In this document: positions 26,558-39,241 of the stretch, piece after piece
Position numbering within the stretch: position 1 is the first letter of the stretch
Layout: each line of letters starts with the position of its first letter
DNA from: Chloroflexota bacterium
Lineage (GTDB): Bacteria > Chloroflexota > Dormibacteria > Dormibacterales > Dormibacteraceae
DNA: 39,391 bases
Reading direction: 5' to 3'
NCBI GenBank assembly: GCA_005881825.1
Contig: VBEO01000043.1
Coordinates: 1 to 39,391 of the forward strand
Notes under the pieces: model-generated
The model's input: the letters and a program-made list of their open reading frames with translations, nothing else
Database searches by the model: none
What the model was told of the DNA's origin: nothing
Translations under genes and position numbers: made by a program

Positions 26558-27652
26558 TTAGCGTTCGATGTCGCTCAACGATCCCCAGACGTCGATCTTG
26601 GTTTTGACGGCCCGGATCACCTCTTGGGTGAACTCCGTGGTCGAGGCATGGCCGCCCAGGTCGGCGGTCTTCAGGCCCTCGGCCACCGTCTCCAGGGTGG
26701 CCTCGTAGATGGCCCGGGAGGCCGTGTGGTGCTGGGCGCCGGGCATGTAGCCCAGCAGCGAGGCCACCGCCAGGATCATGGCCATCGGGTTGGCGACGTT
26801 CTTGCCCCGGAGCGCGGGCGCCGTACCGTGCGGCGCCTCGGTCATCACGACCGCGACCTTGAGCTCGTCGTCGAAGGCGAGCAGCGTGGACTCGGCGGCG
26901 GCGATGGTGCCGAACATCTGCATGACGAGGTCGGACAGGGTGTCCCCGTCGCGGTTCAGGGCCGGGATCACCAGGGCCTCCCCGGTGGTCGCGAGCAGCA
27001 GCGCGTAGGTGGCGTCGATGAGCTGGGGGTCGTACTTGACGTCGGGATTGCGCGCGGCCGCCGCGTCCAGCTCCTCCTTGAACATGCCCTCGTAGACCGG
27101 GCTGACCGTGAACTTGGGTCCGCCGAAGACTTTGGCGCCCAGCCGCCGGGCGTGGCGGAAGGCGTAGTCGGCCACGATCCGGCAGGTGCGCCGGCTGATC
27201 TTTTCGGTCCGGAAGGCCCATTCGTCCAGGTCTTCGCCCTCCCGCCACTCCTTGGCGCCGTAGGCCTCGTCGACCGCCATCCGGATCACGCTGATGGGCG
27301 CATAGACGGCGGCGATGGGGCGCACGCCCGGGATGCGGCGGCCGGTCCTCACGATGACGCGACCGTCGACCGCCTTGCGCAGGACGGCGTTGGGACTGCC
27401 GACGTCCCCCGCGCCTTCGGGCGTGATGGTGGCGGCCTTGATGCCGTAGCCGGCGGACTTCAGGGCGTTGGCCGCGTCGAGCACGACCTGGTTGCGCGTC
27501 TCCCGGCGGTTGTCCAGGGAGAGGTCGAAATGCTCGACCTGGAGGGCGACCCCGGTGACGTCGGCGGCCAGCACCTTGAGCGCCTCCTGGAGGAGCTCCT
27601 CACCGGTTTGGTCGCCGTGGAGGACGACCACGGTCTTGGGCTCGGGGGCCAC
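26558..27652 (-). CDS. Isocitrate/isopropylmalate-family dehydrogenase
   Basis: 364-residue beta-decarboxylating dehydrogenase. The N-terminal VVLHGDQTGEELL corresponds to the family GDGIG block. VRTGRRIPGVRP is the substrate-arginine region, FTVSPVYEGMF and DPQLIDATYALLL carry the conserved Tyr/Lys-side and metal-Asp regions, and EAPHGTAPALRGKNVANPMAMILAVASLLGYM is the NAD-binding signature. It converts isocitrate, isopropylmalate or a homologue to the 2-oxoacid with CO2 loss; sequence alone does not separate these, and NAD-type isocitrate dehydrogenase is the first guess. GTG 27652 is the first gene of the minus-strand unit and is divergent from rpmG. Confidence 0.88.
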   Translation of the reverse strand: MAPEPKTVVVLHGDQTGEELLQEALKVLAADVTGVALQVEHFDLSLDNRRETRNQVVLDAANALKSAGYGIKAATITPEGAGDVGSPNAVLRKAVDGRVIVRTGRRIPGVRPIAAVYAPISVIRMAVDEAYGAKEWREGEDLDEWAFRTEKISRRTCRIVADYAFRHARRLGAKVFGGPKFTVSPVYEGMFKEELDAAAARNPDVKYDPQLIDATYALLLATTGEALVIPALNRDGDTLSDLVMQMFGTIAAAESTLLAFDDELKVAVVMTEAPHGTAPALRGKNVANPMAMILAVASLLGYMPGAQHHTASRAIYEATLETVAEGLKTADLGGHASTTEFTQEVIRAVKTKIDVWGSLSDIER

Positions 27653-27700
27653 GAGCTCAGATGGTAGGCGGGGTTTGCCCTGCTCGACCCGGTGGTACTA

Positions 27701-27731
27701 TTGACAACGCCTAGGAACCCTAGGCTTATTT
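27701..27731 (+). promoter_or_regulatory. Promoter of the rpmG-secE-nusG operon with a palindrome in the spacer
   Basis: TTGACA at 27701-27706 is a perfect -35. The best -10 is CTTATT at 27725-27730 (18-bp spacer), which is poor. The spacer is filled by GCCTAGG-AAC-CCTAGGC (27709-27725), a perfect 7-bp inverted repeat, directly followed by TTATTTTTT. The palindrome could be an operator, or the hairpin plus T-tract could act as an attenuator for transcripts entering from upstream. Confidence 0.5.
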
Positions 27732-27755
27732 TTTGCCCCGCCAGCCGGACGAACT

Positions 27756-27905
27756 ATGGAAACGATCATCACCCTGCAGTGCCCCGAGTGCAAAAGGCGC
27801 AACTACACCACGGTCAAGAACAAGAAGAACGACCCCGACCGGTTGGAGCTGCGCAAGTACTGCCGCTGGTGCCGTAAGCACACGGCCCACCGGGAGACCA
27901 AGTAG
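27756..27905 (+). CDS. rpmG: 50S ribosomal protein L33
   Basis: Small basic ribosomal protein of 49 residues, [18 protein letters not shown] through [16 protein letters not shown]. The two CxxC pairs (CPEC and CRWC) make it the zinc-binding L33 form. It begins the classic rpmG-secE-nusG cluster and its stop is 3 bp before the secE GTG. No strong Shine-Dalgarno is seen before ATG 27756. Confidence 0.95.
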   Translation: METIITLQCPECKRRNYTTVKNKKNDPDRLELRKYCRWCRKHTAHRETK

Positions 27906-27908
27906 TCA

Positions 27909-28142
27909 GTGGCCGTAACCGCGCGCCGCGCCGACCAGCAGGAGGAGTTCGCCCTCGTGCGCTTCATGCGGGAGGTTTTGGACGAGCTCCGCAAGGTGGT
28001 CTGGCCCACGCCCGGTGAGCTGTGGCGCTACACCATGGTGGTGGTCATGACCGTGGTCGTGCTGGCCGTCTTCATCGGCGGGGTCGACCTCGTCGTGGGT
28101 GAGGCGGTTAAGCGCTGGGTCTACAGCGGGATTGCGAAGTAA
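27909..28142 (+). CDS. secE: Preprotein translocase subunit SecE
   Basis: 77-residue SecE with the conserved cytoplasmic amphipathic segment FMREVLDELRKVVWPTPGELWRYT (residues about 18-41) followed by a single membrane helix VVVMTVVVLAVFIGGVDLVV. It stabilises SecY in the translocon. The GTG start at 27909 follows rpmG by 3 bp. The last base of its TAA stop is the first base of the nusG ATG. Confidence 0.95.
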   Translation: MAVTARRADQQEEFALVRFMREVLDELRKVVWPTPGELWRYTMVVVMTVVVLAVFIGGVDLVVGEAVKRWVYSGIAK

Positions 28143-28708
28143 TGGCGACTGAAAGCACCCGGATGGAGACGGCCGTCGACAGCGATGCGCAGTGGTACGT
28201 CGTGCACGCCTACAGCGGGCACGAGGAGAAGGTCAAGAAGAACCTCGAGAAGCGCATCGAGTCGATGGACATGCACGACCGCATCCTCGAGGTCCTCGTT
28301 CCCATGGAGGACGAGATCGAGATCAAGGACGGCAAGCGCCGGCACGTCCAGAAGCGGATCTTCCCGGGCTACATCCTGGTCAAGATGAAGATGTCGGACG
28401 AGTCCTGGTACGTCGTCCGCAACACCCCGGGCGTCACCTCCTTCGTGGGCAGCGGCAACAAACCGGTGCCGCTGCAGGAGAAGGAGGTGCGGGCGATCCT
28501 CAAGCAGATGAAGCAGGAGGCGCCCAAGATCCGGGTCGAGTTCCAGGTCGGCGAGAGCGTGCGGGTGGTGGACGGGCCGTTCACCGACTTCCACGGCAAG
28601 GTCGACGAGATCAACCCCGAGAAGGGCAAGCTCAAAGTGCTGGTCAACATGTTCGGCCGGGAGACGCCGGTCGAGCTCGACCTTCTACAAGTGGAGAAGG
28701 TGCATTAG
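28142..28708 (+). CDS. nusG: Transcription termination/antitermination protein NusG
   Basis: 188 residues. An N-terminal NGN domain ([40 protein letters not shown]) binds the RNA polymerase clamp. A C-terminal KOW domain ([21 protein letters not shown]) contacts Rho or ribosomal protein S10. Length is normal. Coupled to secE by one-base overlap and 3 bp ahead of rplK. Confidence 0.96.
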   Translation: MATESTRMETAVDSDAQWYVVHAYSGHEEKVKKNLEKRIESMDMHDRILEVLVPMEDEIEIKDGKRRHVQKRIFPGYILVKMKMSDESWYVVRNTPGVTSFVGSGNKPVPLQEKEVRAILKQMKQEAPKIRVEFQVGESVRVVDGPFTDFHGKVDEINPEKGKLKVLVNMFGRETPVELDLLQVEKVH

Positions 28709-28711
28709 GCC

Positions 28712-29140
28712 ATGGGCAAGAAGAAGGTCCGCGCCATCCTCAAGATCGAGCTCCAGGCCGGCAAGGCCACGCCGGCGCCACCGGTGGGCACCGCGCTGGG
28801 CCCGCACGGCATCAACATCATGGAGTTCTGCAAGGCCTACAACGAGCGCACGCAGCAGCAGGCGGGCGACGTGGTGCCGGCCGAGATCACGATCTTCGAA
28901 GACCGCAGCTTCACGTTCATCCTCAAGACGCCGCCCACCGTCAACATGCTCAAGAAGGCGGCCGGTGTCGAGAAGGGCTCGCAGAAGCCGAACCGTGAAA
29001 AAGTGGGCAAGGTTTCTCGCCAACAGCTGGTGACGATCGCTCAAGCCAAGGCCAAGGACCTCAACTCTTACGATGTCGAGGCGGCCATGAAGATGGTCGA
29101 AGGCACAGCGCGCTCGATGGGCATCGAGGTCAGTGGCTAA
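28712..29140 (+). CDS. rplK: 50S ribosomal protein L11
   Basis: 142 residues, complete. It has the proline-rich [27 protein letters not shown] segment, the linker [18 protein letters not shown] and the C-terminal rRNA-binding domain ending [17 protein letters not shown]. It forms the GTPase-associated centre of the ribosome with 23S rRNA and L10-L12. Overlaps rplA by 8 bp. Confidence 0.97.
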   Translation: MGKKKVRAILKIELQAGKATPAPPVGTALGPHGINIMEFCKAYNERTQQQAGDVVPAEITIFEDRSFTFILKTPPTVNMLKKAAGVEKGSQKPNREKVGKVSRQQLVTIAQAKAKDLNSYDVEAAMKMVEGTARSMGIEVSG

Positions 29141-29858
29141 GCACGGCAAGCGCTACGAAGAAGCGCACAAGAAGATCGAGGCCGCTCTCGCCGAGAGCGG
29201 CAACGGCGGCCTGGAGCCGATGAAGGCGGCCGAGGTCGTCAGGGACACCTCCAGCGTCAAGTTCGACGCCTCGGTAGAGGCGCACGTGCGCCTGGGCGTC
29301 GACCCCAAGCACGCCGACCAGATGGTCCGCGGTTCGGTGGTGCTGCCCAACGGGACCGGCAAGCAGATGCGGGTGCTGGCCTTCGTGGGCGCCGACAAGG
29401 CGCGCGAGGCGACCGAGGCCGGCGCCGACTTCGTGGGCGGCGACGACCTGGTGGCCCGGATCCAGGGCGGCTGGACCGACTTCGACGTGGCCGTGGCAAC
29501 GCCCGACATGATGCCCAAGGTCGGGCCTCTGGGCCGCATCCTCGGGCCTCGCGGCCTGATGCCCAACCCCAAGGCGGGCACCGTCACCTTCGACATCGGG
29601 CGGGCTGTGCGCGAGGTCAAGGGCGGGCGCGTGGAGTTCCGGACGGACAAGTTCGGGATCGTGCACGTGCCCATCGGCAAGGTGTCGTTCGCGACCGACC
29701 AGCTGCACGGCAATCTTGCGGCGCTCGTCGAGGCACTCGTCCGCAACAAGCCTTCCAGCTCCAAGGGCCAGTACCTGCGCTCGCTGTACCTGGCCTCGAC
29801 CATGGGCCCGTCGGTCCCCGTCGACGTCAAGGAAGCCGCCAAGCTCTCCACGTCGTAG
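29133..29858 (+). CDS. rplA: 50S ribosomal protein L1
   Basis: 241 residues, complete. Recognisable blocks are [12 protein letters not shown] at the start, [65 protein letters not shown] and the C-terminal [18 protein letters not shown]. It binds the L1 stalk of 23S rRNA. The GTG start at 29133 lies inside the end of rplK. The TAG stop at 29856-29858 is the first triplet of a GC-rich palindrome. Confidence 0.97.
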   Translation: MAKHGKRYEEAHKKIEAALAESGNGGLEPMKAAEVVRDTSSVKFDASVEAHVRLGVDPKHADQMVRGSVVLPNGTGKQMRVLAFVGADKAREATEAGADFVGGDDLVARIQGGWTDFDVAVATPDMMPKVGPLGRILGPRGLMPNPKAGTVTFDIGRAVREVKGGRVEFRTDKFGIVHVPIGKVSFATDQLHGNLAALVEALVRNKPSSSKGQYLRSLYLASTMGPSVPVDVKEAAKLSTS

Positions 29859-29878
29859 GGGCGGGGCTTGCCCCGCCC
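29856..29878. repeat. GC-rich palindrome at the rplA stop codon
   Basis: TAG stop followed by GGGCGGGGC-TT-GCCCCGCCC (29859-29878): nine perfect pairs with a 2-nt gap. No T-tract follows, so it is not a standard terminator. It resembles the hairpins after rplL and rpoC. Confidence 0.65.
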
Positions 29879-29882
29879 TTCG

Positions 29883-29888
29883 TATAAT
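29883..29888 (+). promoter_or_regulatory. -10 box for the rplJL promoter
   Basis: TATAAT, an exact consensus -10, stands between the rplA-end palindrome and the L10 leader RNA. No matching -35 is evident at 17 bp, where GC-rich hairpin sequence lies. It fits a separate rplJL transcript carrying the leader. Confidence 0.55.
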
Positions 29889-29894
29889 TCGGCA

Positions 29895-29999
29895 GTTCGC
29901 CCCAGACAGCTGGTGTCGCCGTGACGACTTAATTTCCAGCCCAGGCGCACGATCAGGGCCACAAGCCTCCGTGCCTGTCTGCGGCGCGGAGGATTTTTT
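29895..29999 (+). ncRNA. Ribosomal protein L10 leader RNA
   Basis: cis-regulatory leader bound by L10 (with L12), giving autogenous control of rplJL. The conserved core is present: CAGACAGCTGGTG near 29903, CTTAATTTCCAGCCCAGG near 29929 (the CTGG/CCAG helix), and a 3' part with CCTCCG (29966-29971) pairing with CGGAGG (29987-29992), followed by ATTTTTT up to the rplJ ATG. That last hairpin is both an intrinsic-terminator shape and covers the rplJ Shine-Dalgarno (GGAGG), so binding could act at transcription or translation. Identified from memory of the Rfam L10_leader pattern. Confidence 0.85.
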
Positions 30000-30524
30000 A
30001 TGGCGAGACCCGAAAAGGAGCAGCAGGTCGAGCTGCTGACCGACAAGCTGAACAAGGCCAGGGTGGCAGTCCTCACGGACTACCGCGGCCTCACCGTCAG
30101 CCAGATGCAGGATCTGCGCGGCCGCCTGCGCGGAGGCGAGGTCGAGTACCGCGTGGTCAAGAACACGCTGGCCCGCCTGGCCGCCGCGGCCTCGGGCCAC
30201 GACGATTTCCAGCCCCTGCTGCTGGGACCGGTCGGCATCGCCTTCGGCTACGACGACCTGGCCACGCCGATCAAGCTGGTCAACGAATTCGTGCGCAGCA
30301 CGCGGCTCAAGCTCGACATCGTGGGCGGGCTGGTCGAAGGCCGCGTGATGAGCGCCGACCAGCTCAAGCAGCTCGCGGACCTGCCGCCCAAGGAGGTCCT
30401 GATCTCCCAGCTCGCAGGCACGGTGCTCTCGCCGATCGCGAGCCTGGCCGCGGCTCTCAACACACCGCTCGCCCAGCTGGCGAGCGCCCTCGAAGTACAC
30501 AAGAACAACCTGGAGGCAGCGTAA
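30000..30524 (+). CDS. rplJ: 50S ribosomal protein L10
   Basis: 174 residues. N-terminal rRNA-binding domain with [23 protein letters not shown] and [13 protein letters not shown], then [18 protein letters not shown] and a C-terminal helix for L12 dimers ([30 protein letters not shown]). It is the base of the ribosomal stalk and the likely repressor acting on the leader RNA directly upstream. The ATG at 30000 immediately follows the T-tract of that leader. Confidence 0.97.
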   Translation: MARPEKEQQVELLTDKLNKARVAVLTDYRGLTVSQMQDLRGRLRGGEVEYRVVKNTLARLAAAASGHDDFQPLLLGPVGIAFGYDDLATPIKLVNEFVRSTRLKLDIVGGLVEGRVMSADQLKQLADLPPKEVLISQLAGTVLSPIASLAAALNTPLAQLASALEVHKNNLEAA

Positions 30525-30529
30525 GAACC

Positions 30530-30931
30530 ATGGCAGCTACCAAAGTCACCCCCAAGGACTTCGTCGAAGCCCTCAAGACGTGGAGCGTCCTCGATGTGAA
30601 GGAGGCGCTCGACATCCTGGAGAGCGAGCTGGGGATCAAGCCGGCCGCCGCCGTCGCCGCCGCTCCGGCCGCCGCCGGTCCCGCCGCGGGCGCCGCCGAG
30701 GAGGCCCCGGCCGAGGAAAAGACCGAGTTCACGGTCCAGCTCACCGCGGTCGGCGATAGCAAGATCAACGTCATCAAGGCGGTCCGGGAGGTCACCCAAC
30801 TGGGCCTCAAGGAAGCCAAGGACCTGGTCGACGCCGCGCCGAAGCCGGTGCTCGAGAACGTCAGCAAGGAAGACGCCGACAAGGCGGCGGCCAAGCTCAA
30901 GGAAGCCGGGGCGACCGTCGAGATCAAGTAG
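30530..30931 (+). CDS. rplL: 50S ribosomal protein L7/L12
   Basis: 133 residues. An N-terminal dimerisation domain ([21 protein letters not shown]) is joined by an Ala/Pro-rich hinge to the C-terminal factor-binding domain ([44 protein letters not shown]). Located 5 bp after rplJ. Its TAG stop begins a GC-rich palindrome. Confidence 0.97.
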   Translation: MAATKVTPKDFVEALKTWSVLDVKEALDILESELGIKPAAAVAAAPAAAGPAAGAAEEAPAEEKTEFTVQLTAVGDSKINVIKAVREVTQLGLKEAKDLVDAAPKPVLENVSKEDADKAAAKLKEAGATVEIK

Positions 30932-30951
30932 GGGAGGGGCTCGCCCCTCCC
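30929..30951. repeat. GC-rich palindrome at the rplL stop codon
   Basis: TAG stop followed by GGGAGGGGC-TC-GCCCCTCCC (30932-30951), nine perfect pairs with a 2-nt gap. The architecture and position are the same as the palindrome at the rplA stop. No T-tract. Confidence 0.65.
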
Positions 30952-30956
30952 GGGTC

Positions 30957-31157
30957 TTAAGCCGCCGGCCCGGCGACCAGCCTGACCGTCGCCGCGTGCC
31001 GGGCGCCGGAGCGATCGCGCCAGGTCACCTCGACCTGAGCGCCGGCGCGGTGTGACCAGATTGCCGGCCCCAGGTCCGATGGGCCAGTGACCGCGGTTCC
31101 ACCGATGGTCGTGGGATTGGGAAAGTCCACGTCGAAATCCTCGGTCGGCCAGCCCAA
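30957..31157 (-). pseudogene. Remnant of a PDZ-domain C-terminus (HtrA/DegP-type serine protease)
   Basis: The minus-strand frame ends IGGTAVTGPSDLGPAIWSHRAG followed by VEVTWRDRSGARHAATVRLVAGPAA and a stop, which closely follows the end of PDZ domains in trypsin-like HtrA proteases. Only the last 50 or so residues are recognisable. The upstream part (DFDVDFPNP) does not continue the PDZ fold and no protease domain (GNSGGP) lies further upstream. It is therefore a decayed or truncated gene end between rplL and rpoB, not a working gene. Confidence 0.5.
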
Positions 31158-31204
31158 CGCTGGCTGGGGCGCCGCTGGGAAATCGATGAGAAGACAAGGC
31201 CCAA

Positions 31205-31268
31205 GGGCGTTACGCCGGCGCAGCGCGGCGGAGGAGCCGTCCGCAGGGGCGTTACGCCGGCGCAGCGC
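31205..31268. repeat. Two 22-bp direct repeats with 42-bp period upstream of rpoB
   Basis: A 22-bp sequence (GGGCGTTACGCCGGCGCAGC plus GC) at 31205-31226 recurs identically at 31247-31268. Inside it GGCGT-T-ACGCC is an inverted repeat, and GCGTTACGCC/GGCGCAGCGC can pair as a longer imperfect hairpin. The rest of 30958-31290 holds only the PDZ remnant. Confidence 0.65.
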
Positions 31269-31291
31269 CCCAACGCGGCGGTCAAAGAAGG

Positions 31292-31323
31292 TTTCACCAC
31301 CCCAAAAGGGGGAATGCTATACT
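31292..31323 (+). promoter_or_regulatory. rpoBC promoter (extended -10)
   Basis: TGCTATACT at 31315-31323 is an extended -10 (TGn plus TATACT, 5 of 6). A weak -35 such as TTTCAC (31292-31297) lies about 20 bp upstream. CCCC-AAAA-GGGG (about 31300-31312) sits in the spacer and could be a regulator site. It would give rpoBC a promoter of its own, about 80 bp ahead of the rpoB start. Confidence 0.55.
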
Positions 31324-32642
31324 GGCGGTTCGTGCACGCCGGGCCGCTCGCTCCATCCCTTGCTTGAGCGCGCCCTTTTTCCTTGGGAGGAACCGCCCCT
31401 GTGATGATCTCTGAGATGAAGGCTCCCTCGCGCCGGAACTACGGCCGGATCCCGAACCTTGTCGAGCTGAAGGACCTGATCGCGACCCAGATCGAGTCGT
31501 TCAACTGGTTCCGGAACGAAGGCCTGCGCGAGCTCTTCGACGAGATTAACCCAATCACCGACTACACCGGCAAGAACTTCGAGCTCAAGTTCCTCGACTA
31601 CGAGTGGGGCCAGCCCAAGTCCTCGGTCGAGGAGTGCCGGAACCGCGACATGACGTACCAGTCGCCGCTGCGCATCCGCACGCGCCTAACTATCAAGGAG
31701 ACCGGCGAGATCAAGGAGTCCGAGGTCTACATGGGCGACTTCGCGACCATGACCGACCAGGGCACCTTCATCGTCAACGGCACCGAGCGCGTGGTCGTCT
31801 CCCAGCTCGTGCGCAGCCCGGGCGTCTACTTCACCAGCGCGGAGGACCCCAATACCGGCCGCCGCCTCTTCGGCGCCAAACTCATTCCCAACCGCGGCGC
31901 CTGGCTCGAGATCGAGACGTCCAACAAGGACGTGCTCACGGTCAAGATCGACCGCAAGCGCAAGGTGCCTGTGACGGTCCTGCTCAAGGCGCTCGAGCTG
32001 CCTCAGCTCAAGGGCACCGACAACGACCGCGAGGCCCAGCGCCGGGCGCTTATCGAGCTCTTCGGCGACGTCGACAACGATCCCGAGCACCGCTACATCG
32101 ACGCCACGCTCGACAAGGACACCACCGGCAAGGCCGACGACGCCCTGCTCGAGCTGTACCGGCGCGTGCGCCCGGGCGACCCGCCGAGCGTCGACAACGC
32201 GCGCAACCTGCTGCAGTCGCTGTTCTTCAATCCCCGCCGCTTCGACCTCGGCCGCGTCGGCCGCTACAAGGTCGACAAGCGCCTTGGCCGCGACCTGGAG
32301 GACATCCAGGAGCGGGTGCGCGACCGCCAGCTGCGGATCCTGGAGAAGGGCGACTTCATCGCCATCATCCGCAAGCTCATCGAGCTGAACAACGCGCCCC
32401 GCGAGAAGCAGATCGCCGACGATATCGACCACCTCGGCAACCGCCGGGTGCGCGCGGTGGGCGAGCTGCTGCAGAACCAGTTCCGCATGGGCCTGATCCG
32501 CATGGAGCGGATCATCAAGGAGCGGATGACGATCAGCGATCCGCACACCGTCACCGCCGCCAGCCTCATCAACGCGCGCCCGGTGGTGGCCGCGATCAAG
32601 GAGTTCTTCGGCTCCAGCCAGCTCTCCCAGTTCATGGACCAG

Positions 32643-32650
32643 ACCCGGCC
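32643..32650 (+). other. Deletion/frameshift junction in rpoB
   Basis: DQT (ending 32645) is followed by a single C and then GGC CGC ATG TGC (GRMC). With the usual family spacing, 110 nt are missing, which agrees with the observed change of frame (2 modulo 3). Confidence 0.85.
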
Positions 32651-32652
32651 GC

Positions 32653-36991
<4,339 letters not shown>

Positions 36992-37016
36992 AACGATCGT
37001 CACCACCCCGGGCCGG

Positions 37017-39041
37017 GTGGTCCTCAACCAGGCGCTGCCGCTGGGCCGCGAGCCGCAGGAGGGCGTGGTCGCCGAGCCGCTCGGGTTCCAGAACCTGCAC
37101 TTCGATCGCAAGCAGCTCCGCAATCTGGTCTCCCTGCTGTTCCTGCTCTACGGCAACGACACCACGGCCGCCTCGGTCAACGAGATCAAGCGGCTGGGCT
37201 TCCACTACGCCACCCGTGCCGGGATCACGATCTCGGCCATGGACATCCCGCACGCCGAGGCCAAGCCGGCGATCCTGACCGCGACCGAGAAGGAGATCGA
37301 CGAGGTCGAACGCATGTACCGGCGCGGCGTCATGACCGAGGACGAGCGCTACCGCAAGGTGATCGAGCTCTGGACGCGTGCAACCGAGGAGGTCGCCAAG
37401 GCCACCGAGAAGGCGTTCGACCCCTTCAGCCCGATCTGGATGATGATGGGCTCGGGCGCCCGCGGCAACATCCAGCAGCTGCGCCAGCTGGCGGGCATGC
37501 GCGGCCTGATGGCCGACCCCACGGGCCGGATCATCGACCTGCCCATCAAGGCCAACTTCACCGAAGGCCTAACCGTGCTCGAGTACTTCATCTCGACGCA
37601 CGGCGCCCGCAAGGGTCTGGCCGACACCGCGCTGCGCACGGCCGACTCCGGGTACCTCACCCGGCGCCTGGTCGACGTGGCCCAGGACGTGATCGTCCGC
37701 GAGGGCGACTGCGGCACCAACAACGGAATTTGGGTCCGCGGACTGGACGGCGACCCCGACGTCGTCTTCCAGAAGATCGCGGGCCGCGTCACCGCCGAGG
37801 ACGCGGTGGCGTCCGGCGGCGAGGTCATAGTCGCCGCCGGCGAGGAGATCAGCGACGAGGCCGCCCGCCTTCTGATGGAGAAGGCGAGCGAGGTCAAGAT
37901 CCGCTCGGTGCTCACCTGCGAAGCGCGGGAGGGCGTCTGCCGGGCCTGCTACGGCCGCAACCTGGCCACCGGCAAGGTGGTCGAGATCGGGGAGGCGGTC
38001 GGCGTGATCGCGGCCCAGTCGATCGGCGAGCCGGGCACCCAGCTCACGATGCGCACCTTCCACACCGGCGGCGTCGCCGGGGTGGACATCACCCAGGGTC
38101 TGCCCCGCGTGGAGGAGCTGTTCGAGGCTCGCATCCCGAAGGGCAAGGCCGTCATCTCAGAGATCGACGGCGAGGTGGAGGTCCTGCGGACCGACACGGG
38201 CCGCAAGGTGCGGGTCACCTCACGCGAGGAATTCGAGGTTTCTTACCCTCTGGAAGCCAAGGCCGAAGTCCTGATCAAGGATGGCGACGAGGTCATGGAA
38301 GGCCAGGAGCTGGCGCGGGCGGGCGAGGTGCCTATGCGCACCCGCCACGCGGGCCGGGTCAAGGTCGGCAAGAAGGAGATCTCCGTGCGCACCGTGGACG
38401 AGGAAGTCCGCGAGTACGCGATCCCGCACAACGTGCGCATCCGCCCCGAGCTGGAGCGCCGCGACGGCACGCGGATGCCGATCCATGCCGGCGGGCAGAT
38501 CACCGAGGGCTCCGTGAGCCCGCAGGAGCTGCTGCACATCCTGGGCAAGGACGCGGTCCAGACCTTCCTGGTCGACGAGGTCCAGAAGGTCTATCGCTCC
38601 CAGGGCGTGGACATCAACGACAAGCACATCGAGGTGATCGTCCGGCAGATGATGCGCAAGGTCCGCATCGACACCGCCGGCGACACCACGCTGCTCCCGG
38701 GCGAGATCGTCTCGCAGTGGGAGTACGAGGAGGCCAATGCGGCGGCCCTGGCGGAGGGCGGCGAGCCCGCCACCGCGCAGACCGTGCTGCTGGGCCTGAT
38801 CAAGGCGGCGCTGAACACCACCTCGTGGTTGTCGGCGGCGTCGTTCCAGGAGACCACGCGGGTGCTGACCGAAGCCGCGATTTCGGGCAAGGTCGACCGC
38901 CTGCGGGGGCTCAAGGAGAACGTGATCATCGGCAAGCTGATCCCGGCAGGCACCGGTCTCGACTACTACAAGAAGCAGCGCGAGGCGGCCGCCCGGATGA
39001 TCGAAGAGGAGCCGATCGACCTCGACACTCTGAGCGTGTAG
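37017..39041 (+). CDS. rpoC: DNA-directed RNA polymerase subunit beta', C-terminal fragment
   Basis: C-terminal half of RpoC; homology already begins at about 36987 ([18 protein letters not shown]), before the first in-frame GTG. It contains the trigger-loop region ([83 protein letters not shown] read as consecutive family blocks), the second zinc cluster ([17 protein letters not shown]), [21 protein letters not shown] and the C-terminal [19 protein letters not shown]...[19 protein letters not shown]. It ends normally at 39041 just before a strong terminator. Confidence 0.93.
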   Translation: MVLNQALPLGREPQEGVVAEPLGFQNLHFDRKQLRNLVSLLFLLYGNDTTAASVNEIKRLGFHYATRAGITISAMDIPHAEAKPAILTATEKEIDEVERMYRRGVMTEDERYRKVIELWTRATEEVAKATEKAFDPFSPIWMMMGSGARGNIQQLRQLAGMRGLMADPTGRIIDLPIKANFTEGLTVLEYFISTHGARKGLADTALRTADSGYLTRRLVDVAQDVIVREGDCGTNNGIWVRGLDGDPDVVFQKIAGRVTAEDAVASGGEVIVAAGEEISDEAARLLMEKASEVKIRSVLTCEAREGVCRACYGRNLATGKVVEIGEAVGVIAAQSIGEPGTQLTMRTFHTGGVAGVDITQGLPRVEELFEARIPKGKAVISEIDGEVEVLRTDTGRKVRVTSREEFEVSYPLEAKAEVLIKDGDEVMEGQELARAGEVPMRTRHAGRVKVGKKEISVRTVDEEVREYAIPHNVRIRPELERRDGTRMPIHAGGQITEGSVSPQELLHILGKDAVQTFLVDEVQKVYRSQGVDINDKHIEVIVRQMMRKVRIDTAGDTTLLPGEIVSQWEYEEANAAALAEGGEPATAQTVLLGLIKAALNTTSWLSAASFQETTRVLTEAAISGKVDRLRGLKENVIIGKLIPAGTGLDYYKKQREAAARMIEEEPIDLDTLSV

Positions 39042-39047
39042 TTCACG

Positions 39048-39077
39048 TAGGGGCGGGCCTTCGGGCCCGCCCCTTTT
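39048..39077 (+). terminator. Rho-independent terminator of the rpoBC operon
   Basis: GGGGCGGGCC (39050-39059), TTCG tetraloop, GGCCCGCCCC (39064-39073), then TTTT: ten perfect pairs. It begins with its own TAG (39048-39050) nine bases after the rpoC stop and looks like a member of the same palindrome family found at the rplA and rplL stops, here with a T-tract. Confidence 0.85.
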
Positions 39078-39241
39078 CAGATCCGCTGAGTTTCGGGTCA
39101 CTTTTCGGCTCAAAACCCAACCAAAAGTCGGCAGATGGGCCGCGGAATCGCGCCGAGCCATGAGTCCTAACCTGCAGAATCGTGGGGCTGGTCGGGGCAC
39201 CACAACTATTGCCCAGACCACGACTGCGCCACTCTAGGCTC
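39078..39241. other. Intergenic stretch after the rpoC terminator
   Basis: No gene, tRNA or clear repeat is recognised. GC content is visibly lower than in the operon on the left. TCTAGGCT just before the following GTG could be a -10 for a leaderless transcript, but it is weak. Confidence 0.3.

Noticed and set aside
39078-39241. tRNA gene as an island attachment site
   Set aside because: No cloverleaf arms or conserved T-loop sequence could be found in this stretch.
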